Below, piece by piece: positions 1 to 8,761 of a stretch of 36,449 nt of DNA. Each line of letters starts with the position of its first letter. Position 1 is the first letter of the stretch. The DNA comes from Tidjanibacter sp. (GTDB taxonomy: Bacteria > Bacteroidota > Bacteroidia > Bacteroidales > Rikenellaceae), in NCBI GenBank assembly GCA_017503465.1, contig JAFVSY010000111.1:1-36449 (forward strand), written 5' to 3'. A program made the position numbers and the translations under genes. Under the pieces are notes generated by a model. The model had not been told where the DNA came from. It made no database searches and saw only the letters and a list, made by a program, of their open reading frames with translations.

Positions 1-48
1 ATAGTATTTGTAGCAAGCTTTTGATATTAACCATCTAACTAATTTATT

Positions 49-1026
49 ATGGAGAAACATTTATACATTATAGGTAATGGTTTTGATATACATCACGGAA
101 TAAATAGTTCATATCGAAACTTTCGAGATTGGATGTATGAAAACGAGCCGACTATAATTAACGATGTAGAAGAAACATATGGCTGTTGTGATGATGAGTG
201 GTGGGCTGATTTTGAGAATCAGCTTGGAACATTAGATGTATTAGAATATGCTAGGGATATAGCAAGCGAGAACTTGCCAGATTTGATGTCTGACCACTGT
301 GACAGGACATGGAATGATGCGCAAATAGAAGTAGAGCAGAATTTAGACGGTTTATATAGTAATTTAAGGGGTTGTTTTAGTCGCTGGATATTACAATTGT
401 CTGCTCCAAAAAGAGAGAAGATGATTACATTGGTAAAAAAGAACTCTCTTTTTTTAACTTTTAACTATTCTAAAACGCTTGAAAATCTCTATAAAATTCC
501 ATCGGATCAAATACTTCATATACATGGTTGTATAGACGATAATGAGGAGTTTATATTGGGACATGGTGTAGGAAGAGATGAATTGCAAGCAATGTTAGCT
601 AAAAATGATCCAGAGCCACCTAGTAGCGATGATCCTGAGGAATACGAGCAATGGAGAATGGAATATGAGTCGCAACATCAGTTGCACCAACAACTAGCAG
701 AAGAGGCCGCAGTTAATGGCGTCGCCTCCCAAGAAAAACCTGTTGCAAGTTTACTAATGAGGTACAAAGACTTTTTTGATGGACTTTATGATGTTACTCA
801 TGTACATGTTTATGGCATGTCATTTTCAGAAGTTGATGCACCATACCTTGATAGAGTAGCAAAAAGTACGAGAAAGGCAGAATGGGAAATAAGCGATTAT
901 CAAGGTGGTTGTGAAAATAAGATAAAATTCTTTATTGGCTCACACAAGATAACAAACTTTAAAGTTGTTGAGTTAGAATCCCTAATGCCTCGGTTAGAAT
1001 TACAAATAGATTTTCCTAAAGAATAG
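49..1026 (+). CDS. AbiH-family abortive infection protein
   Basis: A 325-residue protein that I recognise as AbiH-like (phage abortive-infection family). The N-terminus has the family's GNGFD signature (residues 9-13, followed by HHG). The middle has LTFNYSKTLENLY (136-148) and HIHG (157-160), and the C-terminal part has VYGMSFSEVDAPYL (254-267), the usual 'GhSlsevD.pY' block. The NYS and HIHG pair resembles the nucleotide-binding motifs of SIR2-like folds; that comparison is my inference. An acidic insert lies at about 185-230. The family is known from lactococcal phage resistance, but its mechanism is not established. The gene is clearly AT-richer and uses more A/T-ending codons than everything downstream, suggesting acquisition by transfer. 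It stands alone, convergent to the sugar operon, with a terminator between. The ATG at 49 is the natural start. Confidence 0.85.
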   Translation: MEKHLYIIGNGFDIHHGINSSYRNFRDWMYENEPTIINDVEETYGCCDDEWWADFENQLGTLDVLEYARDIASENLPDLMSDHCDRTWNDAQIEVEQNLDGLYSNLRGCFSRWILQLSAPKREKMITLVKKNSLFLTFNYSKTLENLYKIPSDQILHIHGCIDDNEEFILGHGVGRDELQAMLAKNDPEPPSSDDPEEYEQWRMEYESQHQLHQQLAEEAAVNGVASQEKPVASLLMRYKDFFDGLYDVTHVHVYGMSFSEVDAPYLDRVAKSTRKAEWEISDYQGGCENKIKFFIGSHKITNFKVVELESLMPRLELQIDFPKE

Positions 1027-1062
1027 CGAACTAAATCAGCAGTCGAGCTACTGAAAATTAGG

Positions 1063-1086
1063 TAAATTTTAGTCCTAAATTTTAGT
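1063..1086. repeat. 11-bp direct repeat downstream of abiH
   Basis: TAAATTTTAGT occurs at 1063-1073 and again at 1076-1086, separated by two bases, just after the abiH stop codon. The block is AT-rich, and composition shifts toward the window average soon after it. It could be a remnant of an insertion edge or simple AT-rich sequence; nothing shows a function. Confidence 0.5.
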
Positions 1087-1098
1087 GTAGAAAACCGG

Positions 1099-1222
1099 AT
1101 CAGTGAGTGCAGAGTGAGCCTGAAAAAGTGCCCTCTGTGCGCGTCTGGTGCAGAAACCGGCCATCCCGCCGGGATCACTTAAAGTGACAGAGGCAGGAAT
1201 AACCTGCCTCTGTCACTTTCGT
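1099..1222 (+). other. Putative structured intergenic element, copy 1
   Basis: This non-coding stretch begins with ATCAGTGAGTG (1099-1109), followed by GAGTGAG, and carries CGGGATCAC at 1170-1178 directly before a terminator hairpin. The same order of motifs recurs at 27106-27237 in an unrelated gene context. The interior of the two copies is poorly conserved in sequence. A small stand-alone RNA ending in a terminator, or a dispersed intergenic repeat, are both possible. I see no convincing open reading frame in it and cannot assign it to a named RNA family. Confidence 0.35.
1181..1219. terminator. Perfect 17-bp hairpin between convergent genes
   Basis: The arms 1181-1197 (AAAGTGACAGAGGCAGG) and 1203-1219 are exact reverse complements around the five-base loop AATAA. 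The hairpin lies between abiH (plus) and the last gene of the sugar operon (minus), so it can serve both directions. The flanking T-runs are short on both sides. Confidence 0.8.
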
Positions 1223-1294
1223 ATGCTATTAGTTGTCAAACCCAAGCAAGTCCCTTATCGGAGATTGTATATGGCATTCTATGAGGGCGGATTC

Positions 1295-2179
1295 CTATCG
1301 TTCTCGCAAGAATTCGGGAATTTGGGGTGTGGCGCCACGCTGCGAGCAGACATACGCTGCTAGCTCCACTGCGTGGCGATGGGAATCTGCTATGGTACGC
1401 CCATTCACAAGGCCACTCACAAAGGCTGCCGTAAACGAGTCGCCTGCACCAACTGTATCCACTACCTCAACCTTCGGAGTGTCGATGCGAGAAATCTTCT
1501 CCGCCCCAACAACAACACTCTCTTTACTACCGCAGGTGTACACCACATACCTCAATCCGAACAGCTCCAACAACTCTTTGCATTGTTCAATGGGTTGGCC
1601 CACAAGGGAATAGTATTCTTGCAGCAGAGGTAGCTCGTCATCATTGAGTTTTAGCACATCGGCTCGGTGTAGCGACCATTCGATAAACTCCCTATCGTAG
1701 TAGTGCTGTCTGATGTTGATGTCGAACACTTTGAGGCACTCCTCTTTTGTGGACTCCACAAAACGAATGATGGTTGCTCGGGACGTTCTGTTGCGTGCAG
1801 CAAGCGAGCCCCAACACACAGCATCGGCCTTTTGTGCGAGTACACCCATCTCCGAGGTGAAAAGGATGTGGTCCCAAGCGACCCCTTCGTTGATTATGTA
1901 TTGAGGGGTACCCAAACTATCCACCACAACATCCACCCTACTTGTAGGCATATTGCTACGCTGTATAAACGAGAGTTCTACGCCAATGGGGGCAATTCCT
2001 TCCAAGAGTTCGTCGCCAAGCGCATCTTTGCCAATGCTACTCACCATAACACCCTTGCAGCCGAGTTGTGTGGCGTGGCAGGCAAAGTTCAGCGGCGCTC
2101 CTCCGATTTTCTTACCTCCTGGAAGCATATCCCACAGCACCTCGCCGAGTGCTACGATAGTTGGTCTATTGTTGTTCAT
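1295..2179 (-). CDS. PfkB-family carbohydrate kinase (fructokinase-like)
   Basis: A 294-residue ribokinase/PfkB-superfamily kinase. The N-terminus reads ALGEVLWDMLPGG and GGAPLNFACHATQLG, the form typical of fructokinases. The C-terminal PfkB signature DTVGAGDSF ends at residue 249, with D247 as the expected catalytic base. It should phosphorylate a ketohexose or related sugar with ATP in the cytoplasm; the exact substrate cannot be read. It is the last gene of the minus-strand operon, 18 nt after the MDR dehydrogenase. A second, divergent PfkB kinase sits one gene upstream, and together with the class II aldolase this suggests two successive phosphorylations before cleavage. Length is normal for the family. 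Confidence 0.88.
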   Translation of the reverse strand: MNNNRPTIVALGEVLWDMLPGGKKIGGAPLNFACHATQLGCKGVMVSSIGKDALGDELLEGIAPIGVELSFIQRSNMPTSRVDVVVDSLGTPQYIINEGVAWDHILFTSEMGVLAQKADAVCWGSLAARNRTSRATIIRFVESTKEECLKVFDINIRQHYYDREFIEWSLHRADVLKLNDDELPLLQEYYSLVGQPIEQCKELLELFGLRYVVYTCGSKESVVVGAEKISRIDTPKVEVVDTVGAGDSFTAAFVSGLVNGRTIADSHRHAVELAAYVCSQRGATPQIPEFLRER

Positions 2180-2197
2180 AGTTGCGAGTGTGGTGGT

Positions 2198-3226
2198 TTA
2201 GAGGTCAATGATTACCTTCATACAACCCTCCCTGTTGGCATCAATAAACTCGTAGGCTTCCATATATTGTTCCAGAGGGAAGTGGTTTGTGATGAGCGGG
2301 GTGAGGCAAATTTTACCTGTAGCCACATTTTCCACAGCCTCAATGTAGTCTTCGTGGAGATACATTAGTGAGCCGATAAGGTAGAGTTCGTGTTCTCCGA
2401 GCACCTCCATATCGATTGCGGGGTCTTTGGCGTGTACACCGACGATGATAACATCGCTACCTTTCTCAATGGCACTCATCAGCGAGCGAATAGACGACTC
2501 TACACCTGCACACTCGAAGCCCACTTGAAAACCTTCGCCGTCGAAGAGCTCATCTACGGCATCTGCCAGCGAACGTTTTGCAACGTTAAGAACTCCGTCG
2601 ATACCACATTGTAGTGCGATGTCTAGACGCAAGTCGCTCACGTCGGTAATCACCACCTTCTTTGCGCCTCGTGCTTTGGCGAATTGGGCAATGAGGTTGC
2701 CGATAGTGCCGGCACCCGACACCACCACATTCTTACCCTTGATGTCGCGGGGACGATTGGAGGCGTGGGCAGCCACTGCCACCGGCTCAATCATTGCAGC
2801 ATAGTCGAAACTAACACTTTCTGGAACAAACACCACTCTATCTTCGGGCACAATGAAGAGGTCCTGTGCGCAACCCGGAGCGTGGAAGCCCTCTACTTTG
2901 AGGTTTTGACACACATTATACTGTCCCCTTCGACAGGGGGCACACTCTCCACACACCTGCTGTGGGCGTGCGGTAGCCTTGTCGCCCACTTTCACGACGG
3001 TAACATCTTTACCAACAGCCACGACCTCACCCGAATATTCGTGTCCCTGCACGATGGGATAGATACACGAGGGGTGTTGTCCGTGGAAGGAGTGTATGTC
3101 GGAGCCACACACGCCAATACGTTTGATGGCGAGCAGGATTTCGTTCTCTTTCAGGTCGGCTGTACTGAGAGGTGCTACATCGTGAAGTTCGATGTGGTGG
3201 GGTTTTACTAATATGGCTTGTCTCAT
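2198..3226 (-). CDS. Zinc-dependent MDR dehydrogenase (polyol/sugar dehydrogenase type)
   Basis: A 342-residue medium-chain dehydrogenase. Catalytic zinc ligands are visible as C40 in GVCGSDIH and H62-E63 in QGHEYSG. The structural zinc lobe is C92, C95, C98 and C106 (CGECAPCRRGQYNVC). The Rossmann motif is GAGTIGNLIAQFAKARGA. It resembles L-iditol (sorbitol), galactitol, threonine and L-galactonate dehydrogenases, which oxidise a secondary alcohol with NAD(P)+. Given the neighbouring kinases and aldolase, oxidation of a polyol or sugar acid to a keto compound is the likely job (inference). Only 3 nt separate it from the upstream PfkB gene, so translational coupling is probable. Confidence 0.88.
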   Translation of the reverse strand: MRQAILVKPHHIELHDVAPLSTADLKENEILLAIKRIGVCGSDIHSFHGQHPSCIYPIVQGHEYSGEVVAVGKDVTVVKVGDKATARPQQVCGECAPCRRGQYNVCQNLKVEGFHAPGCAQDLFIVPEDRVVFVPESVSFDYAAMIEPVAVAAHASNRPRDIKGKNVVVSGAGTIGNLIAQFAKARGAKKVVITDVSDLRLDIALQCGIDGVLNVAKRSLADAVDELFDGEGFQVGFECAGVESSIRSLMSAIEKGSDVIIVGVHAKDPAIDMEVLGEHELYLIGSLMYLHEDYIEAVENVATGKICLTPLITNHFPLEQYMEAYEFIDANREGCMKVIIDL

Positions 3227-3229
3227 AGT

Positions 3230-4231
3230 TTATAGGGATTTTAAGTAATTTGTAATCTGTTTAAGAGAAGGAGCTGCCGACGTGGAGGTTGCTCCGTAAA
3301 GGTTGAATCGGGCAGAAGCGTTGGCAAACGTGAGGACTTCACGAGGGGAATAGCCCTCGTGTAGGGCATAAAGAGCTCCGGCGCAGAAGGCATCTCCGGC
3401 GCCAACTGTTGATACAATATCTTCGTGTGCTACGGGGATTGTTGGGCAGTAAAGACTATGACCCTTGTGGGTGAGGATATAGCCTCCCTCGGGGAAGTGA
3501 ATTAAACACACTTCTCCCACTCCGTAATTCATAAGCTCACGAGCCGCCTCGGTCACTTGGTCGAGTAAAATCTCGCCTTCTGCACTACGGAGTGTTCTTT
3601 CGCAGCACACACCAGCCTCTACTTCGTTGATGATGAGGTAGTCGGTATATTTCAATGCGGGAAGTACCACTTTGCGTACTCGCTCACTAACTTCCGATAC
3701 CATATCCACACTTGTTTTGTAGCCACGCTGCTGTAATGAGTGGAGCACCCTAGCAGCAACTACTCCATATTCCTCGTCAGCAGCGTCAAGTTGGTCAAGG
3801 AGCAGAAGATAGCCAAGGTGAAAAATCTTCGCATTGCACTCTATTGCGTCAATGAGTTGTGGGGAGAGATGGGCATTGGCTCCTCGGTGGTGGAAGAAGG
3901 TGCGAGTGGTGCTACCGCCAATTTCCGACATAACATCGGTGTAGGATGTCGGGGCCTCCACTCTTCGCATTGCACTGCTGTCTATGCCAGCATCTGCCAA
4001 TTCTTTGAGTATGTCATCGCCAAGTGAATCCAAGCCAACACAACCTCCTGCATAGAGAGGAAGTTCCGTTTGTAGAGCGGCCAAGTCGAGTAACACGTTG
4101 TGGGAACACCCACCAAAACCTGTTTGAGTGTGTCGTATAGTGGTGAGGGTACCCTTTTCGGGGTACTTGTCCACAAACTTAATGATATCGCAAATCCAGT
4201 TACCAACACTGATAATACCACTACGATTCAT
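3230..4231 (-). CDS. PfkB-family carbohydrate kinase (ribokinase-like)
   Basis: A 333-residue PfkB-superfamily kinase, clearly different from the one at 1295-2179. The N-terminus (SVGNWICDIIKFVDKYPEKG) and GGCSHNVLLDLAAL carry the sugar-binding lid and GG motif. The C-terminal signature TVGAGDAF ends at residue 282, with D280 as the catalytic base. Substrate is not readable. It is likely a second phosphorylation step (sugar phosphate to bisphosphate) or the sole kinase for an alternative sugar. It lies 20 nt after the aldolase gene and 3 nt before the dehydrogenase gene in the same operon. Confidence 0.85.
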   Translation of the reverse strand: MNRSGIISVGNWICDIIKFVDKYPEKGTLTTIRHTQTGFGGCSHNVLLDLAALQTELPLYAGGCVGLDSLGDDILKELADAGIDSSAMRRVEAPTSYTDVMSEIGGSTTRTFFHHRGANAHLSPQLIDAIECNAKIFHLGYLLLLDQLDAADEEYGVVAARVLHSLQQRGYKTSVDMVSEVSERVRKVVLPALKYTDYLIINEVEAGVCCERTLRSAEGEILLDQVTEAARELMNYGVGEVCLIHFPEGGYILTHKGHSLYCPTIPVAHEDIVSTVGAGDAFCAGALYALHEGYSPREVLTFANASARFNLYGATSTSAAPSLKQITNYLKSL

Positions 4232-4251
4232 AGAATTGCCAAATGTTAGGT

Positions 4252-5094
4252 TTATGCTTTCCCGTCGCTCTCAAAAAGGCGTATGTGCCAAGACACCGAC
4301 TCTTTTGTTGCCTCCACAATGATGTTTTTCATATCAATGTAATTGGGTGTGGCGCTCGTGGCCAAATAGTTTTCCACAGCTTTTGTGGCAGCAATTTGGA
4401 GTGCAGTGGCGACGTTGATTTTGGCCACACCGTTGTGGGCGCACGCTTTGAAATCCTCCTCGCTAGTGCCACTACCACCGTGAAGTACCAGCGGTGTATT
4501 GCACAAGGAGTTGATTTCTTTGAGTCGTGTAATGTTTAGTTGTGGTGTGGCGATATATTTGCCGTGGAGATTGCCTATGGCAATGGCAAGTGCATCCACA
4601 CCGGTGCGTTCGATGAAGGTTTTGGCCTCGTCGGCCACAGTAAAGATGTCGTTTTCGATGTCGGCCGAGCACTGTGCATCGCCAACATGGCCAAGCTCGG
4701 CCTCAATGTCGGCGCCCACAGCTTTGGCAGCACGAACCACAAGCGACGTCCGGGCAACATTCTCCTCAAAGGGGAGGGATGCACCGTCGAACATTACAGA
4801 GTTGCAACCCAAGCGTAGGGCTTTGATGCAGGTTTCAAAACTCAAGCCGTGGTCGAGATGTACGGCAACGGGCACCGTGGCTCGTCGTGCTGCTTCAATA
4901 AATGCAGGCACCATCAACTCTAATGGAGCATAGGGGAACTGAACCTCTGCCACTTGTAGGATAATAGGTGAACGCAATTGTTCGGCAGCTTGAATAGCTC
5001 CCATAATGTGTTCTACACTCAGACAATTGAATGCGCCAACGGCATAACCTCGACGATGGGCATCAGCTAATATATCGCGCAAAGGAACAAGCAT
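4252..5094 (-). CDS. Class II ketose-bisphosphate aldolase (GatY/KbaY/Fba type)
   Basis: A 280-residue zinc-dependent aldolase. Visible motifs are HLDHG with catalytic D81 and zinc ligand H82, EAELGHVGD (131-139), LHGKY with zinc ligand H177, LHGGSGT with zinc ligand H205, and the phosphate-binding INVAT (226-230). The length matches short class II aldolases acting on tagatose-1,6- or fructose-1,6-bisphosphate, which release dihydroxyacetone phosphate and glyceraldehyde 3-phosphate. Which isomer it uses cannot be told. It lies 39 nt after the symporter gene and 20 nt before the ribokinase-like gene. A bisphosphate aldolase next to two PfkB kinases is a strong sign of a ketohexose pathway. Confidence 0.9.
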   Translation of the reverse strand: MLVPLRDILADAHRRGYAVGAFNCLSVEHIMGAIQAAEQLRSPIILQVAEVQFPYAPLELMVPAFIEAARRATVPVAVHLDHGLSFETCIKALRLGCNSVMFDGASLPFEENVARTSLVVRAAKAVGADIEAELGHVGDAQCSADIENDIFTVADEAKTFIERTGVDALAIAIGNLHGKYIATPQLNITRLKEINSLCNTPLVLHGGSGTSEEDFKACAHNGVAKINVATALQIAATKAVENYLATSATPNYIDMKNIIVEATKESVSWHIRLFESDGKA

Positions 5095-5133
5095 AGCTTT
5101 ATGTTATTTAGTTGTGATTAAACATTTGTGTTC

Positions 5134-6678
5134 CTACTTATTGCAAATGGTTGGCTCTTGTTTACTCTTGCCAAGGCAGCAGACACCAAAGCTAATCACT
5201 GCACCAATGGGGCACCACCAAGGCCAAGCGATATTTAGTGCAGTACCAAACAGAGGCTCACTCCACCCTGCAAGGATGTTGGGTTGGAGTGCAAGTACAA
5301 CAAGAGCTCCAACCACAAGGGCCGAGATAACGCTCACCGTATTACCCCTCTTGGTCCACACTGCACAGAGGAACACGCCCAGCATACCGGCATAGGAAAA
5401 ACTCATAATACCGAGTGCAAAGTCCACAAGGTTCTGGCCTCCGGCCTCCTGCATCACACAAGCCACAATGGCAAAGGAGGTCAGCACAGCACCCATACCA
5501 AGTACCATAATACGCGAAGTGCGCACCTTCTGTTTATTGGTCTGCTCGGGGCGGTTGAACCTCTCACGCAGGGGTTTGTAGATGTCATCCACAAAACTAC
5601 TTGTCATCGAGTTGATAGCCGAATTGAATGACGAAAGTGCCGCTGCCAACAGGCCAACAATCATCAGACCCCTGATGCCGGCAGGTACGTTGGAACTGCA
5701 AATATACTGCGGAAATACATCTCTCGAATCTTGTGCAATGGTGGCCACCGTCTCCTGCGGCATAATGTGGGGATAGGCAATGTAGAGCAGCGAGCCGATA
5801 ATCATAAAGATTACCACTACGGGCAACGAAATGAGTTGCGACCAAATGAGCGACACGCTAGCCTTCTTCACCGAACGGCAGGTGAGCTGACGCTGTACGA
5901 ACTCGTGGTCGGTGCTGAACTGCGCAAACTTGAAGATAGCACACGCAATGAGTGCACCCATCAGGTTGTAAGGCTCAGCGAAGGAGAAACTTGGGTCTAT
6001 AAGTTTGAGTTTGTTGCCCTCGGGAGCGTGGCGCAGGGTGCCAATTATCTCACCAAACGACTCGGGAATGGCGTTGTAGATGAGAATGATGGAGAGGATA
6101 CCCGTACCGATAACCAACAAGATTTGGAAGGTGTCGATGTAGATTAGTCCTTTGATACCACCCGCCATTGTGTAGATGGTGCTGATGACACCCAGCAGGA
6201 TAATCGAAATCACAAGGAACGAGAACGAAATCTGTCCGTAGAGCATTACCGACACAGCGATAGCCGCAATGAAGAGCCTCGACCCCGAAGTCAATAACTG
6301 ACCGATGAGAAACATAATACTTGTGGCGGTCTTGGAGCCATTGCCAAAACGGTTACCTATATAGCCATAAATGGTGATGGAGTTGGCCTTGTAGAGTGTG
6401 GGCAGAATGACGAGCGCCGCCAGAATACCTCCAAAGATAGCTCCCACGCTCATCATAATGTAGGTGTAGTTGCCGTCGAAGGCGATTTGTGGCGAGCCTA
6501 CAAAGGTGCCTGCCGAAATGGATGTACCCACAGCAGCAAAGGCCACCAGCCACATAGGCATCGACCTTCCGCCGAGGAAGTAATCTTCGAGGTTTTTGCT
6601 CTTTTTGGAGAAGTAGAAACCGATGCCTGTGAGGGCAACGAGGAAAAATGCAATAATAATCCAGTCGATAATTGCCAT
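5134..6678 (-). CDS. Sodium:solute symporter (SSS family)
   Basis: A 514-residue multi-spanning inner-membrane transporter. It begins with a hydrophobic helix followed by SKKSKNLEDYFLGGRSMPMW, the SSS hallmark, and then SAGTFVGSPQIA in the sodium-binding region. About 13 hydrophobic segments run through the protein. GLLAAALSSFNSAINSMTSS in the latter half is the conserved helix carrying Na+ ligands. Bacteroidetes members of this class often transport sugars, sialic acid or polyols with Na+. It lies 51 nt after the FAD oxidoreductase gene and is probably the entry step for the substrate of this operon. Confidence 0.9.
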   Translation of the reverse strand: MAIIDWIIIAFFLVALTGIGFYFSKKSKNLEDYFLGGRSMPMWLVAFAAVGTSISAGTFVGSPQIAFDGNYTYIMMSVGAIFGGILAALVILPTLYKANSITIYGYIGNRFGNGSKTATSIMFLIGQLLTSGSRLFIAAIAVSVMLYGQISFSFLVISIILLGVISTIYTMAGGIKGLIYIDTFQILLVIGTGILSIILIYNAIPESFGEIIGTLRHAPEGNKLKLIDPSFSFAEPYNLMGALIACAIFKFAQFSTDHEFVQRQLTCRSVKKASVSLIWSQLISLPVVVIFMIIGSLLYIAYPHIMPQETVATIAQDSRDVFPQYICSSNVPAGIRGLMIVGLLAAALSSFNSAINSMTSSFVDDIYKPLRERFNRPEQTNKQKVRTSRIMVLGMGAVLTSFAIVACVMQEAGGQNLVDFALGIMSFSYAGMLGVFLCAVWTKRGNTVSVISALVVGALVVLALQPNILAGWSEPLFGTALNIAWPWWCPIGAVISFGVCCLGKSKQEPTICNK

Positions 6679-6729
6679 AGAGTATTGTAGGTTTTAGTTG
6701 GTTACAAGGTTTATCGAGAGTCGCCCCTC

Positions 6730-8553
6730 CTAACACTCCTCGCTTCTTTCAGCGGTGGTGTCGATGAGGGTGTAGATTTGGTTGTACTGAATGTCGGTAC
6801 GTCCCACACCCTTCTTCATCAGCGCGATGAGTTCATCCAAATGTGTATAGTAGACATCCCTCGGCAGGGCCTTGTGGTTGTTGCAGATGCTTGCAGCCAT
6901 ACCCACAACCTCACCCATCATTGCCGTAGTGCGCATCACCCTCACGGTGCCGAGAGCCACGTGCGAAACGCTGATGTTACGACCGGCCATAAACATATTC
7001 TTCACGTCCTTCGAGTAGAAACAACGATAGGGGATAGGGTAGAAGCCCATAGGGTCGAGGTGTCCGCAGGAGAGGAACTCACGATTGGGGAAGAACCTAC
7101 TATTCTCGGGGTCGGGATAGTGCTGGTCAATGTACCACGAAGTGGAGGCCGAGCCGTCGGGATAGATGACGTAGTTTTTGAGGTCTTGCTCACGAAGCAC
7201 AAACTCACCCCTCAACCTGCGTGACTCCCTCTTGCCTGCCACACACGACACCCAGCCGAGATAACTCTTGGCGTAGTCCTCACGCTTGGCGTATCCGTTT
7301 TTGAGGTAGGCCCAGTTGGAGTAGGCCACATACATACCGTAGTCCCTGATGCGCTCGGCATCGGCGATTTGGTCATCTCGCATACCAACCTCCCAATACC
7401 ACTGGCCTCGACGTACCACTTGTACAGTCTGTTCGTCGATTTTCAGGCCCCAATCTATTGCGGGGAAGTCGTTCTCGTTGTCGCCCTCCAAGCAGTACCA
7501 CTGCAACGAGGCACCCATAGTCATACCATCCTCCACATCAGGAGCCGACACTTCGCCAAAGGTATCCTTCGATTCACGTCCCATATGCCACTCTGCGCCA
7601 GCCAACACACCGAGTGTGGCATCTCCCGTACAATCGGAGAAGAGGTCGCCACTGATGCGAATCTGCTCATAGGTGCGTACGTTGGTCGCAATCACACAAG
7701 TAAGCCTATCGCCCTGCTTCTCCACGCCACTCACCTTGTAGCCCTTGTAGAGAGTGATGTTCTCCTCGGCACATAGTACCTCCATTTTTTTGTCGTCCTC
7801 ATAGACATCGGCGGTGCGTGCATTACCTTTGGTCTTGGGACCAATTTCATTGAGCAGATAGCCGAGCGAGGGGTAGAGTCCCACATTAATACGTCCACCA
7901 AGTCCTACACGAATTTCGGAGGAGTTATTGCCTCCCAGCACAAAGCGGTCCTGAATGAGGGCCACCCTCTTTACACCAAGCCTTGCTGCTGCAATGGCGG
8001 CACACATACCTGCCACGCCACCACCAACGACTACAAAATCGTAGTGTCCTTTATCCTCCGGAGCACCAATGGCAAACATATTGCGGCGCAATTCATCAAT
8101 GGCCTCCACTCCTTCGGCAGGAGCCTCATCAAGAGTTGTGAAAAGGATTGCATCACAACGAGCGTCGAAACCTGTCAGGTCGTGCAGACCAACGGTGTGC
8201 CTGCCCTCCGAAATTTCTACCATACCGGCCTTTTGCCACTCCCATTTGGGGGCTTTGTTGCCGAGTGGCAGAGTGATAGGCGTGCCGTCAAGAGTGATGG
8301 TAAACTGTCCTGCGGGTGATGCTTCGGGTGCAAATTGTGCTGACCAGTTGATGGTCCTCACAAAGATATGATAGTTGCCCATACAAGGGAAGTGTGCTTC
8401 GGTTGTGGCATCCTCAACACCAATACCGAGTCCGTGGGCAAGTAGATAGGAGGAGCCCATCTGTTCCATAAATTGCTGGTCGAGAGTCCACCCTCCGAGG
8501 TTGTCAAAACGACTTGCGGAGAGTAGCAATGAGTTCTCTTTTGTGAAATTCAT
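6730..8553 (-). CDS. FAD-dependent oxidoreductase with N-terminal beta-sandwich-like domain
   Basis: A 607-residue protein from the ATG at 8551-8553 (MNFTKENSLL). A 17-codon upstream extension is open but would run through the 8586-8604 hairpin, so I reject it. Residues 1-145 look like a jelly-roll or carbohydrate-binding-like module (YHIFVRTINW, HDLTGFDARCDAILF). The dinucleotide-binding motif VVVGGGVAGMCAAIAA begins near residue 174, followed by LGGNNSSE and DCTGDATLGVLAGAE, as in the FAD_oxidored (PF12831) family. No signal peptide is seen, so it is probably cytoplasmic. It is the first gene of the sugar operon and may oxidise a carbohydrate hydroxyl; the substrate is unknown. The family is poorly characterised. 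Confidence 0.8.
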   Translation of the reverse strand: MNFTKENSLLLSASRFDNLGGWTLDQQFMEQMGSSYLLAHGLGIGVEDATTEAHFPCMGNYHIFVRTINWSAQFAPEASPAGQFTITLDGTPITLPLGNKAPKWEWQKAGMVEISEGRHTVGLHDLTGFDARCDAILFTTLDEAPAEGVEAIDELRRNMFAIGAPEDKGHYDFVVVGGGVAGMCAAIAAARLGVKRVALIQDRFVLGGNNSSEIRVGLGGRINVGLYPSLGYLLNEIGPKTKGNARTADVYEDDKKMEVLCAEENITLYKGYKVSGVEKQGDRLTCVIATNVRTYEQIRISGDLFSDCTGDATLGVLAGAEWHMGRESKDTFGEVSAPDVEDGMTMGASLQWYCLEGDNENDFPAIDWGLKIDEQTVQVVRRGQWYWEVGMRDDQIADAERIRDYGMYVAYSNWAYLKNGYAKREDYAKSYLGWVSCVAGKRESRRLRGEFVLREQDLKNYVIYPDGSASTSWYIDQHYPDPENSRFFPNREFLSCGHLDPMGFYPIPYRCFYSKDVKNMFMAGRNISVSHVALGTVRVMRTTAMMGEVVGMAASICNNHKALPRDVYYTHLDELIALMKKGVGRTDIQYNQIYTLIDTTAERSEEC

Positions 8554-8761
8554 ATGGTTGAATAATTGGTTTTGGGTTATTGCTTGTGTGGACGCTTCCC
8601 ACACGTATATATCATATATCTTTTAGGAGCAAAAAACCCTTACAAAAAAGAGAGAGTGTGTGTAAGTGTTTTTTTCGAGTTACGGATATAGATATATAGA
8701 GTTGTTTTGTGCAACGTGGAAAACTATTAACTAAATCTAAATATTAATATTTGAGACAAAG
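8554..8761. promoter_or_regulatory. Divergent control region between the sugar operon and the lipoprotein unit
   Basis: These 208 AT-rich bases separate two divergent transcription units. I find no perfect TAnnTTTG box in either direction. AATATTTG at 8746-8753 is one mismatch away but very close to the 8762 start and lacks a TTTG partner. ATTAACT at 8726-8732 is shared with the susC leader (12801-12807). A small hairpin at 8586-8604 lies on the sugar-operon side. Confidence 0.5.
8586..8604. promoter_or_regulatory. Short inverted repeat upstream of the FAD oxidoreductase gene
   Basis: GTGTGG (8586-8591) and CCACAC (8599-8604) form a six-base inverted repeat with a 7-nt spacer, 33 nt upstream of the chosen start of the sugar operon. 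It could be an operator half-site pair or a leader hairpin. This rests on position and symmetry only. Confidence 0.35.

Noticed and set aside
1164..1176. ATCCCG/CGGGAT palindrome as a hairpin
   Set aside because: The centre is a single base, too short for a hairpin loop; it may be only a symmetric site or part of the conserved CGGGATCAC block.
8554..8604. 17-residue N-terminal extension of the FAD oxidoreductase
   Set aside because: It runs through an inverted repeat and adds no signal peptide or family sequence; the ATG at 8551-8553 fits the start of the N-terminal domain.
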